Assembly: GCF_026914265.1 (NCBI RefSeq)
Contig: NC_069135.1
Span: 21,011,639 to 21,075,638 of the forward strand
Reading direction: 5' to 3'
From: Mya arenaria
Taxonomy: Eukaryota; Mollusca; Bivalvia; Myida; Myidae
Length of the DNA: 64,000 nucleotides
Part shown: piece by piece, positions 1 to 12,489 of the stretch
Position numbering within the stretch: position 1 is the stretch's first letter
Layout: every line of letters begins with the position of its first letter
Translations under genes and position numbers: made by a program
The notes under the pieces: generated by a model
Databases searched by the model: none
Told to the model about the DNA's origin: nothing
What the model saw: the letters and a program-made list of their open reading frames with translations, nothing else

Positions 1-1540
1 CTACTCATAGGATATTGGATTTCCAGGCATAACAAATATCCTAGTGTGTGCGAAATACCTTGTGTATAATGTTAACATTTTGACATGGTGCGAAATTCTG
101 TACATGTATATAATGCAGTTCAAAGATATAAGTGTTATAAGCAAAAGGATTCATTGTTTAAATACCCTGCATTATTTTGATATTTTACACTGAAAGTATA
201 ATAGCTTCATATTGTATCCGTGTATGCTATATCGTTGTATGAATTGTCATGTAAGTTGTTTATGTATTTATTATATTCTTATATTTCAGCTCATTTTTTT
301 CCGAAGATGTAAGAATTTATTATAAAAAAGAGAAAAGAAAAAGACTATTGAATGAAAATGAATTGAGTGTAAGATATAGAATGTGTTTCTTTGTAAAACT
401 TTGCCACAAATCACGTTTGTTAAACATTAAAGATATCAACATTGTTTAAAAGATTGAATGATTGTATTTTTTAGCATTTGTTAATACTGTTTATTTTTGG
501 TATGTTGTATACGTGCAAATGGTGCACTGTTTTGAGCTTTCTAATTATAAGTTATTAGGTTGTTGTTAGTAGTGATTAGTGTTGTTCATTATCAATACAT
601 GGTTTATCGTCCATTGAATCACGTTTTGTATTCTTATTTTGTATATTTTTTATTCTATATATTCTTTACAGTCTTATTCTTGATCGAAGGAATGCAAATC
701 TTCATTTATTTAACAAAATCTTTTTTAATTGTCTTTAGAGAAAGTTTAAACTCGGAAATAGAATAGATTAATGCGCTTGCTCGGGTACAGACTTCGGGTA
801 CCTCCGTATAGTTTCCTATACTATGTTTTGACAATAACAAATCTCCCGCTAGATGACAGTTAACTTTGACAGCACTGATATCTACCGATACCGTATGAAA
901 TTTGTATTTCGAATATATATGTTTATATTGTTTGTGGTTATTAGTGTTGTACATCATCAATATATTTGTTAATGTTGTGCAATTGGTAAAATAAACAACT
1001 TGAAAACGAGACGATACATTGTACGTTTTTTAGCATAATATGGGGATTCCATATGATTTAATACACTGGCATATATAGATGTCATGAACAAAGAAAACAC
1101 ATTTAAAATAGAATTCTGGCCAGCTTATGCTTAGGGTAAACATTTTTCTTACACAGAGTATGACACAAGTTGTTTCAATAATATATTAATAACCCTCGTT
1201 GTGTTTTATCACGATTTCTACTTCATTTCCGACATTTTCATTTGGCGTTGCAATACAGGTAACTGACTAAATAGTATCACTTTCACAGCACTTATAGGAA
1301 GCGCGAATATGCATTAAAAGTAAAGTTCATTAAATTTAACTAATGAAATCTCCCTTCCTTTAAAACACAAAAGATTATAATGCAATGTATAGGTTCAAAA
1401 ATCATGCACGGATACATTTTACGTTTTTTAGAAATCTACATCGTTGACTTAAGTTGATTGTTTTTAGATAATTATCTTTGACGTTATTTTTAGGTAATAA
1501 ATTGTTAAAAATGTTCTTTACCAGAGTTGAGAGCACACTC
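1..1540. other. AT-rich stretch without recognisable gene
   Basis: No exon with convincing splice sites and no known protein motif is visible. Short open frames here have the low-complexity composition expected of AT-rich noncoding DNA. It could be the 3' flank or UTR of a gene to the left, since AATAAA-like words occur (for example near 990), but nothing proves this. Confidence 0.4.
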
Positions 1541-1574
1541 ACACACGCACACACAAACACCCGCACACACGCAC

Positions 1575-1606
<32 letters not shown>

Positions 1607-1608
1607 GG
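1540..1608. repeat. CA/ACGC microsatellite
   Basis: A run of ACAC and ACGC units, purest at about 1578-1605. The minus-strand reading frame through it (Cys-Val repeats) is an artefact of the dinucleotide repeat. Confidence 0.9.
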
Positions 1609-1609
1609 A

Positions 1610-2635
1610 GATTCACAGATAGGTTTAGGAAACTGTATACCACCCTAATCCTATGAAATAGTTCTTACATATTTTTTTTTAAAATTGGACATCTTTTTCC
1701 GTGTTAACCTGGCGTCACATCAGCCCATTGTTGTTGCTATTTTCTTTTACTCAGGAATAATGGCCATAATTGTTCATGCTCAGCTGAAGTAAAAGAAACA
1801 TAAATGCTTAAATTATTCTTCAGCACTGAATGAACGGATGGTTGTGATTCTCAAATAGTCAGTTCATTTTGATGTCAGCATTTAAATAAGGACAAGCAAA
1901 TATCTGTTATGGGGTAAAAACAACAAAGGCATGTATTGCTTCTAGTTTAACATATAATCAATACAACGTGGTTTATTGTTATCAGTGGCTGTGATCAGCC
2001 CAAAATACATACATCATAATTAATGAAGTATATCAGCACTCCCGGCCAAAATGCATACATCTTAATTTTAATCACATTCAAATTTTTAATGCTTTCTGAA
2101 GTCAACTGCTTTACATATGAACTTTGTCAGGGAAAATATATCACAAAAGGATTGGAACACATTGCATATTAATAATTCAACAAGCAATGATAAGTTACAT
2201 TAGTTCAAACCTATAAGATTTCATTTAAAAAATAAATAAAGGATTTGATACTATTTTATTTAACAGTGCGAGAATCCAAAACACGTTTACATTTTAATTA
2301 TAAAATTTGTCAACATTAATCACGACCATGTTTCTCATCTATTTTATTAGATTTAGCAAAAGTATAGTATATTCCTGAAATAACTTTAAATAACTATTAC
2401 ACGAATACATTATTAAGCTTTTAAAACAATACACACAATTAGGACACTACCAAATAGAAGACAAACAGGCAAAAGTTTATTATCAATAGTTGCAGTAACA
2501 GCAACAACTAAATGAATGAGAACTAGTATGATATGTTCAAATTCTTAATCAGCATTGCCATGCAGTACACAAAATAATTCATACAGTCACATCAGTAATA
2601 GCAACAGTAGAACAAAAACACCCCAAAAACAATGC
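1610..2635. other. Intergenic, nothing recognised
   Basis: AT-rich sequence with no coding signal, terminal inverted repeats or array that I could identify. Confidence 0.4.
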
Positions 2636-2639
2636 TGAG

Positions 2640-3197
2640 CAGGGATGCGGAACAAGGAAAAGTAGGGGTGTGGAGCAAGGAAAAGTAGGGGTGTGAAGCA
2701 AGGAAACGTAGGGGTGCGGAACAAGGAAAAGTAGAGGAGCGGAACAAGGAAAAGTAGGGGTGTGGAGCAAGGAAAAGTAGTGGTGCGGAACAAGGAAAAG
2801 TAGGGGTGTGGAGCAATGAAAAGTAGGGGTGTGGAACAAGGAAAAGTAGGGGTGCGGAACAAGGAAAAGTAGGGGTGTGGAGCAAGGAAAAGTAGGGGTG
2901 CGGAACAAGCAAAGTAGGGGTGTGGAGCAAGGGGTGTGGAGCAAGGAAAAGTAGGGGTGCGGAACAAGGAAAAGTAGGGGTGTGGAGCAAGGAAAAGTAG
3001 GGGTGCGGAACAAGGAAAAGTAGGGGTGCGGAACAAGGAAAAGTAGGGGTGTGGAGCAATGAAAAGTAGGGGTGCGGAGCAAGGAAAAGTAGGGGTGTGG
3101 AACAAGGAAAAGTAGGGGTGCGGAACAAGGAAAAGTAGGGGTGTGGAGCAAGAAAAAGTAGGGGTGCGGAAAAAGGAAAAGTAGGGGTGTGGAGCAA
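2640..3197. repeat. 23-bp minisatellite, about 24 copies
   Basis: The unit is close to GGAACAAGGAAAAGTAGGGG plus TGT, with variants GGAGC/GGAAC and TGTGG/TGCGG. One shortened unit lies near 2905-2940. Because 23 is not a multiple of 3 and the unit lacks stops on the minus strand, all three minus frames are open for about 200 codons and encode the same 23-residue peptide repeat in different registers. This explains the long open frames without a gene. Confidence 0.95.
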
Positions 3198-3291
3198 TGT
3201 TGGGTAGAGATGTGTAATGATTTGGATCAGAGACGTGAAACGATGTCGAGCAGTTTATGCCGAGATGTTGAAGAGGGAGTATGGTCAAAGG

Positions 3292-4765
3292 TTAGGGGAG
3301 GGGCAAGCTTGTCTTTTCTATTTCCATGAAGGCTTCTTCCTTGCCTGCGCCCATCATCATTGCAACGTTTTCGCTTTGATGCTTATAAATATATGATAAC
3401 AAAAAGTAAGAAGAGAACATTTCAGAAAGATCTTTAGAAATTCAATGTGAACAACACTTATCTGCGAAAACATCAAAAATAAAACCCATTTCTACTGTAT
3501 ATGGATGCCAAAGCTCATCTGTCTCATTTCCATGGGTCTTGTTTTGTTTATTAATTAGTTTAGGTTCCGTTCAACATAGTTATTTCAGACCAGGTAAAAT
3601 TGACGTATCAGGTAAATAATAAGTTCTCAGGAAGGGACCTCAAATAATAATTGAATTTGTTAAGGTTCAGGATGCGAGTGTAAGTCGATTTCAATAGGAT
3701 GTGACATTCTAAATGAACTGAAGAAGGAAAGGTGCTGTCTTTTATTTCCATTTTTACTGTTTTTGCACTGAGAATATTGTCCCTGGCTATATGTGAAATA
3801 AGATTCATGTGAAGACTTAGAACATTTTTGGTATCAGATGCTACTGACCACACACAATACCTCTATTCATTTCTAAACATTATATTGAAAACGTATGGAT
3901 ACTTAGTATGCACGAAGAAGGTACTGACCGACTTTTCACCGACCGCCAGCTGCTCCAGTTTTGCTGATGTACTGCGCACAGCTGAAAGTGTAGTAATACT
4001 GCCTGCAGCGAAGTCAGGTCTTGTTTTGCGCACAGTCGTAAACAAACTCCTACTGTGCGCAGTAGCGGAAGCAGGACCCACTGGCCTTGGGATCTGAAAC
4101 AAGAATAGTAATGTTAATGTGATTTTTAACTCGGGCAATTTAATTCTTAAACTGATGTCTGAAAAGGTTATTATTAAAGTTTTGAACATATGTTTTTCTG
4201 TTTATAAACTTAAACAATCAGAAAAGATTATATATTATATTATAATTATATATACAGTAATTTATAGATATTATTATTGAAAGTTGTAAAATTATCTTAC
4301 CCTGCTCTGTTCCGCCATTTCAGTTGAAGGGGCCGTACTAGTATTGGCCTCTTCGTTTCGAGACCTCACTTCCTCCCTCAATTCTGCAATCTCGGCTCTC
4401 ATCCGATCCATCTCTTGTTGCATGCTCCCCATAGTTGAAATCTGAAACAATAGACGGTTTTACAACTATAATTCAATTGTAATACAATATAACTTTAACA
4501 ATGAGTAATGTTTGACCAAATGAGATGTGCTGGCCTATCCTATAGCTAAAGTAGATTAAACAGGATGTATTTGGTAATGTCTTCATAAGCACCCTGTTTA
4601 GATAATGACCTAAGAGTATTCCATTATAGTATAATATGTCTCATTGTCTTTGTAATCATATACTAAAATTAAATCCCTTTATACATGATAGACCATTAAC
4701 TCACTTCCTCTCTCTGTTTCCTGCATTTTCGCTCTAACCTCTTCCTCTCTGTTTTCTTGTCGCAT
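3292..4765 (-). CDS. Coiled-coil protein, incomplete gene model
   Basis: A minus-strand gene inferred from splice signals and composition. In gene order the exons are 4765-4705 (61 nt, acceptor after tgtatcatcag, donor gtgagt), 4441-4301 (141 nt, acceptor gtttcag, donor gtaaga), 4093-3929 (165 nt, acceptor gtttcag, donor gtcagt) and a possible last exon 3381-3292 ending in TAA. The 141-nt exon encodes a strong heptad-like segment (MQQEMDRMRAEIAELREEV); the 165-nt exon is Ser/Thr/Ala-rich. The last three exons join in phase 0. To keep the 141-nt frame open the 61-nt exon must read as CDKKTERKRLERKCRKQREE, so an upstream exon must end in phase 2; the alternative ATG frame of that exon runs into a stop. 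The family is not recognised. Upstream exons may lie to the right (see 9204-9281). The last exon is the weakest part. Confidence 0.45.
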
Positions 4766-5284
4766 CTGATGATACAAACAAGTTCAGGATTTTACAAATT
4801 GATGAAATAATGACTGAAAATTATGTAAGCTTACTGAAAATTGAAGCAAGAATGAATAAAAAACTGATTTAACAAAATCAATTCTCTACAATGTTTCCTT
4901 ATGAGGTGGTTTCATACAGGCCGAGTTTTTTTGCGATAAGTGATAACATTATTATATAGTCACAATTATTGTTAAACATAAATGAAGTTTAAATTAAGCA
5001 TGCTCAGTTATCAAAATGTGCTTAAAACAGCTCTTTCACCACAAAACCTTTTTATCTAAAGTTATCAATGACAAAAATAGCACAATAAGACTATACATGT
5101 ACCTTGTTGTGTTTGATTACTCTAGTCTTACATGCCGGTCTCCAACTGATTTCTAGTTTGGTAAACTTTAGGTGGGCCACCGTCTTCATAACCTCAAGTT
5201 TGATTGGCTATAGACTTAGTCTGAAATTCATTTCAAAACGATTTAATCAAATTCTAACACAAATACAAATGAGAACGCATTTAA

Positions 5285-5752
5285 AGCGGATGTACTCCAT
5301 ATGATGAAATAGCGGGGAAAAAAAGAAAATTGTCGAAAACTCACATAAACTTTGTATCGATGTGAACAATGCATTGAAACTTACTTACTGAAATACCACG
5401 TAGTTTACAATTAATTAATTTTTCGCAGGTATTTGGGATTTTCCAGTAAAAATAGATTACTAGGTAGAATTCATTGCTTATGCGTGATTGGCTAGACGAT
5501 GTTATCACGTGATATAACCAAGTTACTTAATAGCTGAAATATTCCGACCGCCAAGGGAAAGCCTTTGTAGCACAGTGGATACAACACTGGACTGCAATTT
5601 TGGCGACCCCGGTTCGAACCCTGTCTCTGACTCGATTTTGGTATTTTGTTTACAATTATGATATCAAAGAGTAAAACATTTTATTAAATAATTGTCCAGA
5701 GATTCGTTACAGAATTAAAAAAAATTTGGTGCCGATCTGGTGTACAGCCCCT
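5285..5752 (+). mobile_element. TTAA-flanked MITE with internal tRNA-like gene, copy 1
   Basis: 468 bp flanked by TTAA at 5281-5284 and 5753-5756. The ends are inverted repeats (left AGCGGATGTACTCC, right end reversed AGGGGCTGTACACC). A second copy lies inverted at 52737-53220. TTAA duplication is characteristic of piggyBac-type transposases, so this is probably a non-autonomous piggyBac-like element. Inside, at about 5567-5635, is a tRNA-like segment with an A-box-like TAGCACAGTGGATA and a perfect B box GGTTCGAACCC. Acceptor-stem pairing is not evident, so I do not call a functional tRNA. Confidence 0.8.
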
Positions 5753-5756
5753 TTAA

Positions 5757-7600
5757 CCTCAACTTTGCTGACAGAGGAACTTTTTTGAAATACCCATATT
5801 TTAAGAACAATTTCGATTTATAAGGTCAGAAATATTTTCAATAATGTAAATTTCTCATTAGTTATTAATTTCAGAAAATTTGTTTCATATTATATAGAAA
5901 TGCGACAGAAAAGTTCATGTTATGAAGATGAGCAACCGTTTAAGTATCATTTTATAGAATAATTTCATGTACTCACAATTTGTGCAAGTAAAAGGTGGAA
6001 ATGCTGCAAATATATCAAAAATGAACTAGAAGGTGCACTCTTACTCCCAAATGATATTGATCACAACTAATACTATTGTTTTAATATTCAAAAAATGATG
6101 AATAAGTGTCGAAAACAATGGTTCTTATGAAGAATACCGACATCATTTATCAATGTATATAATACTTAATACAATAGTAAATATATATTTTTCAATTGAA
6201 ACAAGAGCAAAGCAGAGCAATTGCTAAAGCTGGTTGTCTTGCAATTTGAAGGGAAACTAGAGTTGTCACAGGAGTGAAGAATGCCCCTGAATGCCTCTTG
6301 GACACAGGAATGCTAATTATTTCTTTCTTTAAGATGAGGCCATTCCTTAGGGGTTATTGTACACAGAATTTCATCTCTTCATGATTAACCAATGCTTGTT
6401 GTTAATTAAAAAAACATTGAGAAAGAAGTTACGCTGCTAACATGAAAGAGTTATGTTTTTTGTACACCGCACTTCCTTTTTAAATTATGCTATGGAAAAC
6501 CGTCCACGGGGTGACTCCAATATACAATTTGTTTGTCAGGGAGTAAAAAAGGGGCAGAATTCTATGACTATTACATATTTATTGTCTCTGGAACATGTGT
6601 ATTAAGTTTCATTCTGATTGCCTTAATGGATTTTGAGTTTAGGCCAAAGTTAATTTTCTTGCATAACAGCTCCAAACACAAAGTCTACAACAATGCTTCG
6701 ACAACATTTCTTTAAAACCAGTCAATTATCACCTCATTTCTGAATTCCATTTATCGGTTTGTGCTCAAAATCAAATTTGGGTCCAATGGTCATCAACTTC
6801 TGACCATGCATACCAAGTTTGAAATTTACACCATATCATTCAAAAGTGATTGAAAAATGAAAATGTGAGGCTGACTTGGCTCAACAAAGTAATCCAAGTT
6901 TGTCTGGTGATCTTCACAAGCAAGAATAAATACAAAGGTATTTTATAATGCAGTTAATTTTTCACACTGACTGTTTCCCAGGCCGAAAGGAATCCATAAG
7001 ACCCTCGCAAAAGTTATCTGAGTCATCAACTCTGAGCCGTTAATTTCTGCATAATATGCAAAAAAAATCTGTTAAATATCTTCTGTGAAAGATTTGTTAA
7101 CAGGTACTTAAGTCTTTCCACAGCTGAATGTCCCATTTGTTAAATATTCATTTTTAATGGCTTAACCAGGTTTGCAAAGTTGCATATTACTTATTAAGTA
7201 TATTGATAAATTGCTGGTGTGTAGTCCTTATAAATTGTCTTCAGATTTTATTATTTGAAGAGGTTTTGGATGAGAAATTGCCAAAATTTGGAAAAAAGGT
7301 ATTTTGGTCTAGTTAAATGATAAAGTGCAAGGTTTGTGGGTTAACAATTTTGATACTTTTAATGTCAACATGATAATCCACAAAACTAAATCATTCTCAT
7401 ACATTGAGACATGTCATTATTGTCTAAGTTCAATATCATTTAGTTTTGGTCAACAGGAACACAATGATATATTATTCACAGTAAGCAGACTCGTGCAAGA
7501 AGGACTGGTCTTATCATTGATGCATCCCAAGAGAATAACCTGTTTTAATTTAGCAATTAAATAGTGTTTCCCTTTTCAGTAAACGCTCATTTGATATCTT
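5757..7600. other. Intergenic, nothing recognised
   Basis: AT-rich. A 27-nt minus-strand stretch with good flanking splice signals near 5965-6000 might be a micro-exon of the coiled-coil gene, but that is unsupported. No other structure was seen. Confidence 0.3.
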
Positions 7601-7603
7601 TAC

Positions 7604-8812
7604 TACAATGATGAATTGATAGAAAAGGTTCAATCTTTTAACTATCTTGGTATTGTTTTGTCAAGAGGAGGATCATTTATGAACGCTACACAGACATTAG
7701 CAGATAAAAGACTAAAGGCTATGGGAAATTTGTTTGGGATAACTAGGGGGAAAGAAATTCCTGTTAAAATTATGTTGGTTTTATTCGACACATTTGTGTC
7801 ATCAATTTTGTGCTATTCTTGTGAAGTATGGGGCTTTTGTAGAGCTGAAAATATAGAAAGGGCTCATAGAAAATTTCTGAAAAGACTTCTTGGTGTAAAA
7901 ATAAGCACTGGTAACTCTGAAATATATGGTGAACTAGGACGGTACCCTCTGTATGTTACTAGACATGTACGAATTGTAAAATATTTTCTTAAACTGTATC
8001 AATTTAAAAGAGAAAATTGCATTTTATACAATACATTGCAAAGCCTTCGATACGATGCGGAAAATAACGCAAATTCAAACAATTGGTGTTCTAATGTACG
8101 CACTATATAACAAAATGCAGGATTCAATGAAGTATGGTTATATCCGGAGTCGATTAATATTGATTATTTTATTTCTATTTTTAAAAGAAGATTAATCGAC
8201 TCATTTATTGGACATTGGAAAAATGATATAAACTCATTAAGTTTACTAGTGTTAAACAGAGAACAAAAAAAATACTATTCATATGTCATCGTGTATAGAT
8301 AAATTGTATAGATATAGACTTAGGAATAGTATTGCTAGGTTAAGATTGTCCTCTCATATGTTAAATGTTGAAAGAGGCAGATATGTTAATATTGAAAGAA
8401 ATCAACGTAAATGTGTTTTATGTGTTCATAATGATATCGAAGATGAATATCACTGTTTTGATTTGTCCGAAATATAATGACATTAGGAAAAAATACATAA
8501 CTAAATTTTACTATGCAAGACCAAGCATGTTTAAATTCATTCAATTATTAAACTCGGAAAATGCTGCATGTCTACGAAAACTAGCTTTGTATTGCAAACA
8601 TGCTTTTAAGCTACGATATAATGCTTTGAATAATAATGCTTAACTTTATTGATTTTAACATGTTGAAATCATTGAAAATTTAAATATGCATATATGTATA
8701 ATGCACTCGCATTTATCAACTATTGCCATGCCATGTGTTATGTTATTGTAACAACGATGAACTGTATATGTTCAAGTTAACAATAAATGTTCTGTTCTGT
8801 TCTGTTCTGATA
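7604..8812 (+). mobile_element. Decayed LINE (non-LTR retrotransposon), 3' end
   Basis: The 3' part of a non-LTR retrotransposon ORF2, cut off at its 5' end. The first block (about 7604-8107) carries FNYLGIVLSRGGSF, the reverse-transcriptase C-terminal region, then CYSCEVWGF, FLKRLLGVK and IYGELGRYPL, all usual in the region after the LINE catalytic palm. An in-frame TAA at 8108 interrupts it. Reading resumes in another frame at about 8283 and shifts again near 8440-8470, where KCVLC and later CPKYNDIRKKY form a Cys-rich C-terminal motif. It ends in a short (TGTTC)n tail at about 8790-8812. Stops and frameshifts show it is dead. The clade was not determined. Confidence 0.85.
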
Positions 8813-9203
8813 TCCCTCTAATGACATCCACAACCTGCGGTAAAGTAGCACAAGCCCACAAGCCTTGCACCGGTGAATAGCTTTCTTGGCTTGAACAAAT
8901 TCTAGATTATATACAGGCAAGCTTGTTTTAACAATTTGATGCCAAGCACAAGTTTAATAATTCGGTCTGGTTCATTGCATTAATGAACAGAACAGCTCTG
9001 GCATAAAGCATGATCTGTGTGTTTGTAGAGTTATCTTCAGGGACAGGAGTGATAAGGGCCCTACTTGGTGGCCTAATTGAAAGTGGGTGCAATTTACGGG
9101 CCCATACTACTCTTTTAACTTATGACTTATCCTCAATTAGTATATATTCTGTAAACTAGAAAAATAAGATAATTGAAAAAGAATCACAACAAGATTTACA
9201 TAC

Positions 9204-9281
9204 TAAGTCTGCCTTTCGGCAAATAAACTGGTAGAGGAACGTAGGGTCAAGCTCCTCTTCTATGATTAATCGTAACTCTGG
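9204..9281 (-). CDS. Candidate isolated minus-strand exon
   Basis: 78 nt (26 codons, phase 0 at both ends), bounded on the minus strand by acceptor cctttttgacag and donor gtatgt. The frame reads PELRLIIEEELDPTFLYQF then ICRKADL, a composition unlike the surrounding noncoding DNA. It may be an upstream exon of the coiled-coil gene at 3.3-4.8 kb, about 4.4 kb away, but at least one linking exon would be needed to match phases. No family recognised. Confidence 0.3.
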
Positions 9282-9499
9282 CTGTCAAAAAGGACAAACA
9301 TGAAAATGAAAGAGAGTGAACAAGTTGATTAAAACAAGCAGTTCACACTGGTTCTTATAATGTTAAAGTCTTTACTTCTCAGACTGCAATTTACAACCAA
9401 AGCTTTTTGTTACAACGTAAAGCTGCTTTATTTTGGTCTGCTTAAATTTTCATTTAATTCTTGGAATGCATAACCACAACAATTTGATTTAGCCAAACA

Positions 9500-9535
9500 T
9501 TATACCCCCCCCCCCCCACCCACACACACACACAC
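9500..9535. repeat. Poly-C / CA simple repeat
   Basis: A short C run followed by CACACA. A similar C-run plus CACACA lies at about 29690-29722. Confidence 0.85.
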
Positions 9536-9774
9536 TGTGAGCGCCATGCTGTCAGGAATAAATGGACAGTTGAATGAAATGTGCATGAACTGGAATGACA
9601 GCTGATTAGTCATTGACATTGGATGCCTTTGAGGCAGTCTTAAGATTATGACAATTCAAAGTGTGGGGATAGTAGGTACAGTTTTTAATCATGTTCAGAT
9701 GATTGCAGATAAACATGTATCCTCTAAGCAGCAGGGAATAAGTAAATATGACGTAAGTTTTAATGACCTATCGA

Positions 9775-10497
9775 GAATCGAGAGACCTAAACGGCAAGAC
9801 CGGTCCCGACCTCCACACATTCGTGGTTCCGGAGATATCTTCGACATTAACTTCCCATTATTAGGTATGGCAGAACCCGCTGAAAAGTAACGTTTTGGAC
9901 GCACTTTGCGGCCTTAGAAACCGGTGACCAAATAACGTCCCGGGCACGCCGAATGTAGCGTAACGTAGTTATTAGAGTACCCTAATCAGCAAAACTGGTC
10001 CCAACCTCCGCACGTGCATGGATGCAGGGATATCTTCGACACGAGGTATCGCAATGTATGGTATTATAGCGCCATTTTGACCGTATAGAAGAAATTTGTA
10101 CACGAATGGAAACGGTGAGGCAGGTACGTCAGAGATGCGCCGACGGTCGCGTTAGGTTGGGAATCGAGAGACCTAAACGCCAAGATCGGCCCCGACCTAC
10201 CTGCATTCGTGGTTCCGGAGATATCTTCGACATAAATTTCCCATTATAAGGTATGGCAGTACCCGCTGAAAAGTAACGTTTTGGACCTTGTGGACTTAGA
10301 AACCGGTGACCGAAGAACGTCACAGGCACGCCAATGTAGCGTGACGTAGATATTAGAGTACCCTAAACAGCACAACTGGTCCCAACCTCCGCACGTGCAT
10401 GGATGCTGAGGTATCTTCGACACAAAGTACCGCATTGTACGGTATTTGGGCGCCATTTCGACCGTATATGAGAAATTTGTACGCCAATAGAAACGAT
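9775..10497. repeat. 386-bp tandem duplication with half-unit substructure
   Basis: Two head-to-tail copies beginning GAATCGAGAGACCTAAACG at 9775 and 10161. Each unit itself holds two related halves: CGGTCCCGACCTCC...GGAGATATCTTCGACAT and TGGTCCCAACCTCCGCACG...GGGATATCTTCGACAC. The array is therefore an old duplication of about 190 bp doubled again. It is richer in GC and CpG than its flanks. Open frames inside look spurious. Confidence 0.85.
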
Positions 10498-10678
10498 GAA
10501 ATCACCTAATTAAAATACATCAACAGTATAATAAATTGAACTCTAACACGTAATATGTTTTCCGATCTCTGATTCCATAAAAAGCGTCCATTAAATCATT
10601 CCTGAAAAAAATCCACACAAGCCAGTTTTAGATGTGGAAAAGACGTTTACACAGTGTTATCACATAACAGCAGTTTAA

Positions 10679-10949
10679 AGAGATCACTTTTTACGGATTT
10701 TGTATTGCGTAATAAAGTGTAGCAAACCACAAGATATTGACGATTGGAACCCCTATAACAAATGCTGATATATAATCAATTTTTGTCTTTGAGGTTCTCC
10801 ATTTGGAAAAGCGTTTCAAACGTATTTTATACTTTGATTGCATTTTTCTGCATTTTAGGTAACAAAGAGTGAAATAATTATAGTATAAGTGTTTTCAGAT
10901 GCTTTACCGGGAACAATAGTTTCGATACCAAAACCATGAACGAGTCCCT
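10679..10949 (+). mobile_element. TTAA-flanked MITE, second family
   Basis: Bounded by TTAA at 10675-10678 and 10950-10953, with partly matching inverted ends (AGAGATCAC and, reversed, AGGGACTCGTTCATGG). A truncated relative at 32415-32560 starts TTAA-AGGTACTCGCTCATG and shares GTGTAGCAAA(T/C)CA. Confidence 0.55.
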
Positions 10950-10954
10950 TTAAA

Positions 10955-11990
10955 AACTCATCAGGGGAAGCGTTTCTATATCGGTTTTATTTGTTTATTG
11001 GAATTTTCTTAACGACATAGTTTCATTTTTTGCTACGAATTTGAGTAATTGAATTTCAGCCAGTAATAAAAATGACCACAGAGTTGAGGAAATAAAAAAA
11101 ATCAATGTAAATGATATTTGTGACGTTTATCCAGATTTTAGATTATTGCAGTTACGACCTAAATCCGTTATTGAAACGAGCCATTTATCAATAAATAAGT
11201 TATTTATGTGATAAGGCATTAACATCAATGTTAAATTTTGTTTCCTGGTAACCCCATGTAATTCGGTAGTTTCGAAATTTATTTGATAGTTTATTACTTA
11301 TTTATAAAATAAATGACCAGAAGTACATTAGACATACTGTTATTACACTAATGATATTTATAAAGCCTTTATTACAACTAAAATCGGACATATAATAACC
11401 TATTTTGCAATATTTAAAGGTAGTTTTATTGTAAAACATGTCGTAATTGTTTAATTTTGCTTTTTTCACATAAAACCTTTTTTAGATGAAACCAAACTAC
11501 TATTAGATAATATGTCATTCAAAATTTAAATATTTTTGGTCGTATTTCTAAAGGTATTACACGTACAATTATACATGTCAATTTTGGATATTTTTGTTAT
11601 CAAATAAATAGGTTTTACGTGGAAGTTGAATTATATGTATTATTGAATAAATCTCCGAATTAACATAATCGACAAAGCAATTGCAGTTTGTGTATTTGTT
11701 CATAATTTCAAATGAAATCGGACCTGAGGAGTGGTCTATTTTGACATCTTTGAAGACCGAAATTGCTCGTTTGCAATATGTTTTTCTGTATATATTGTAA
11801 CAATTTCTTTATTTAAACATAAAACCCCTTCAAATGATACCAACAAATATGGGGTCAACAGGCATAAAAATCACTTTATTGTACATCGGAAACCTTACGA
11901 AAAAAAACTTCGTAGACCTTTAGACTCTTTGTTAATGTATTGTATTGGCGTTTGAGAATAGTATGGCTTACCTGGACATGTTTCAAAGGA
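10955..11990. other. Intergenic with fragment of a dispersed repeat
   Basis: Part of 11085-11190 (GAGTTGAGGAAATAAA ... GACGTTTATCC ... GTTATTGAAACGAGCC) resembles the element at 29136-29551 and a third piece at about 37680-37860. The rest is AT-rich with no gene. Confidence 0.4.
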
Positions 11991-11992
11991 CA

Positions 11993-12150
11993 CAATATTA
12001 CCTGCTAAGCCACTTCTGCAACTCTTTGTCAGATCATTAGGTTATGTCGCTTGAGACGCATGTTACGATGGTGACATCACCTGCTAAGCCACTACTGTAA
12101 CTCTTTCGCAGAAAATCAATTATGTAGCTTGAGATATGTATTGCATACCC
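11993..12150. repeat. Two-copy tandem repeat, about 80 bp
   Basis: Two similar segments, each with ACCTGCTAAGCCACT(T/A)CTG followed by AACTCTTT and TATGT(C/A)GCTTGAGA. Confidence 0.6.
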
Positions 12151-12159
12151 TGGCATGTT

Positions 12160-12233
12160 TCAGCAGCAGCAGCAGCACTAGCAGCAGCAGCAACAGAAAT
12201 AGCAGTAGCAGAAGCAGTAGCAGTAGCAGTATC

Positions 12234-12272
<39 letters not shown>

Positions 12273-12275
12273 CGT

Positions 12276-12307
<32 letters not shown>

Positions 12308-12427
12308 TGGTAGTAGCATTACAACAGTAGCAGCAGTAGCAGGAGCAGCAGAAGAAGTAGTAGTAGTAGTAGCAGCAGCAGCAGCAGTAGTAGTAGCAGT
12401 AGCAGTAGCAGTAGCAGTAGCAGTAGC

Positions 12428-12462
<35 letters not shown>

Positions 12463-12482
12463 AAAAAGAAGAACAAGAAGAA
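12160..12482. repeat. Compound trinucleotide microsatellite (AGC/AGT)
   Basis: Interleaved CAG, TAG and TCG triplets, then GAA-rich sequence, over about 320 bp. All open frames through it (poly-Ser, poly-Val, poly-Thr, poly-Leu) are artefacts of the repeat. Confidence 0.95.
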
Positions 12483-12489
12483 GAAATAC

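Noticed and set aside
2579..3288. Three long minus-strand open frames of about 190-230 codons
   Set aside because: They are the 23-bp minisatellite read in each frame; no gene signals.
5567..5640. Functional tRNA gene
   Set aside because: A and B boxes are present but the acceptor stem does not pair, and the same segment is inside a repeated TTAA element.
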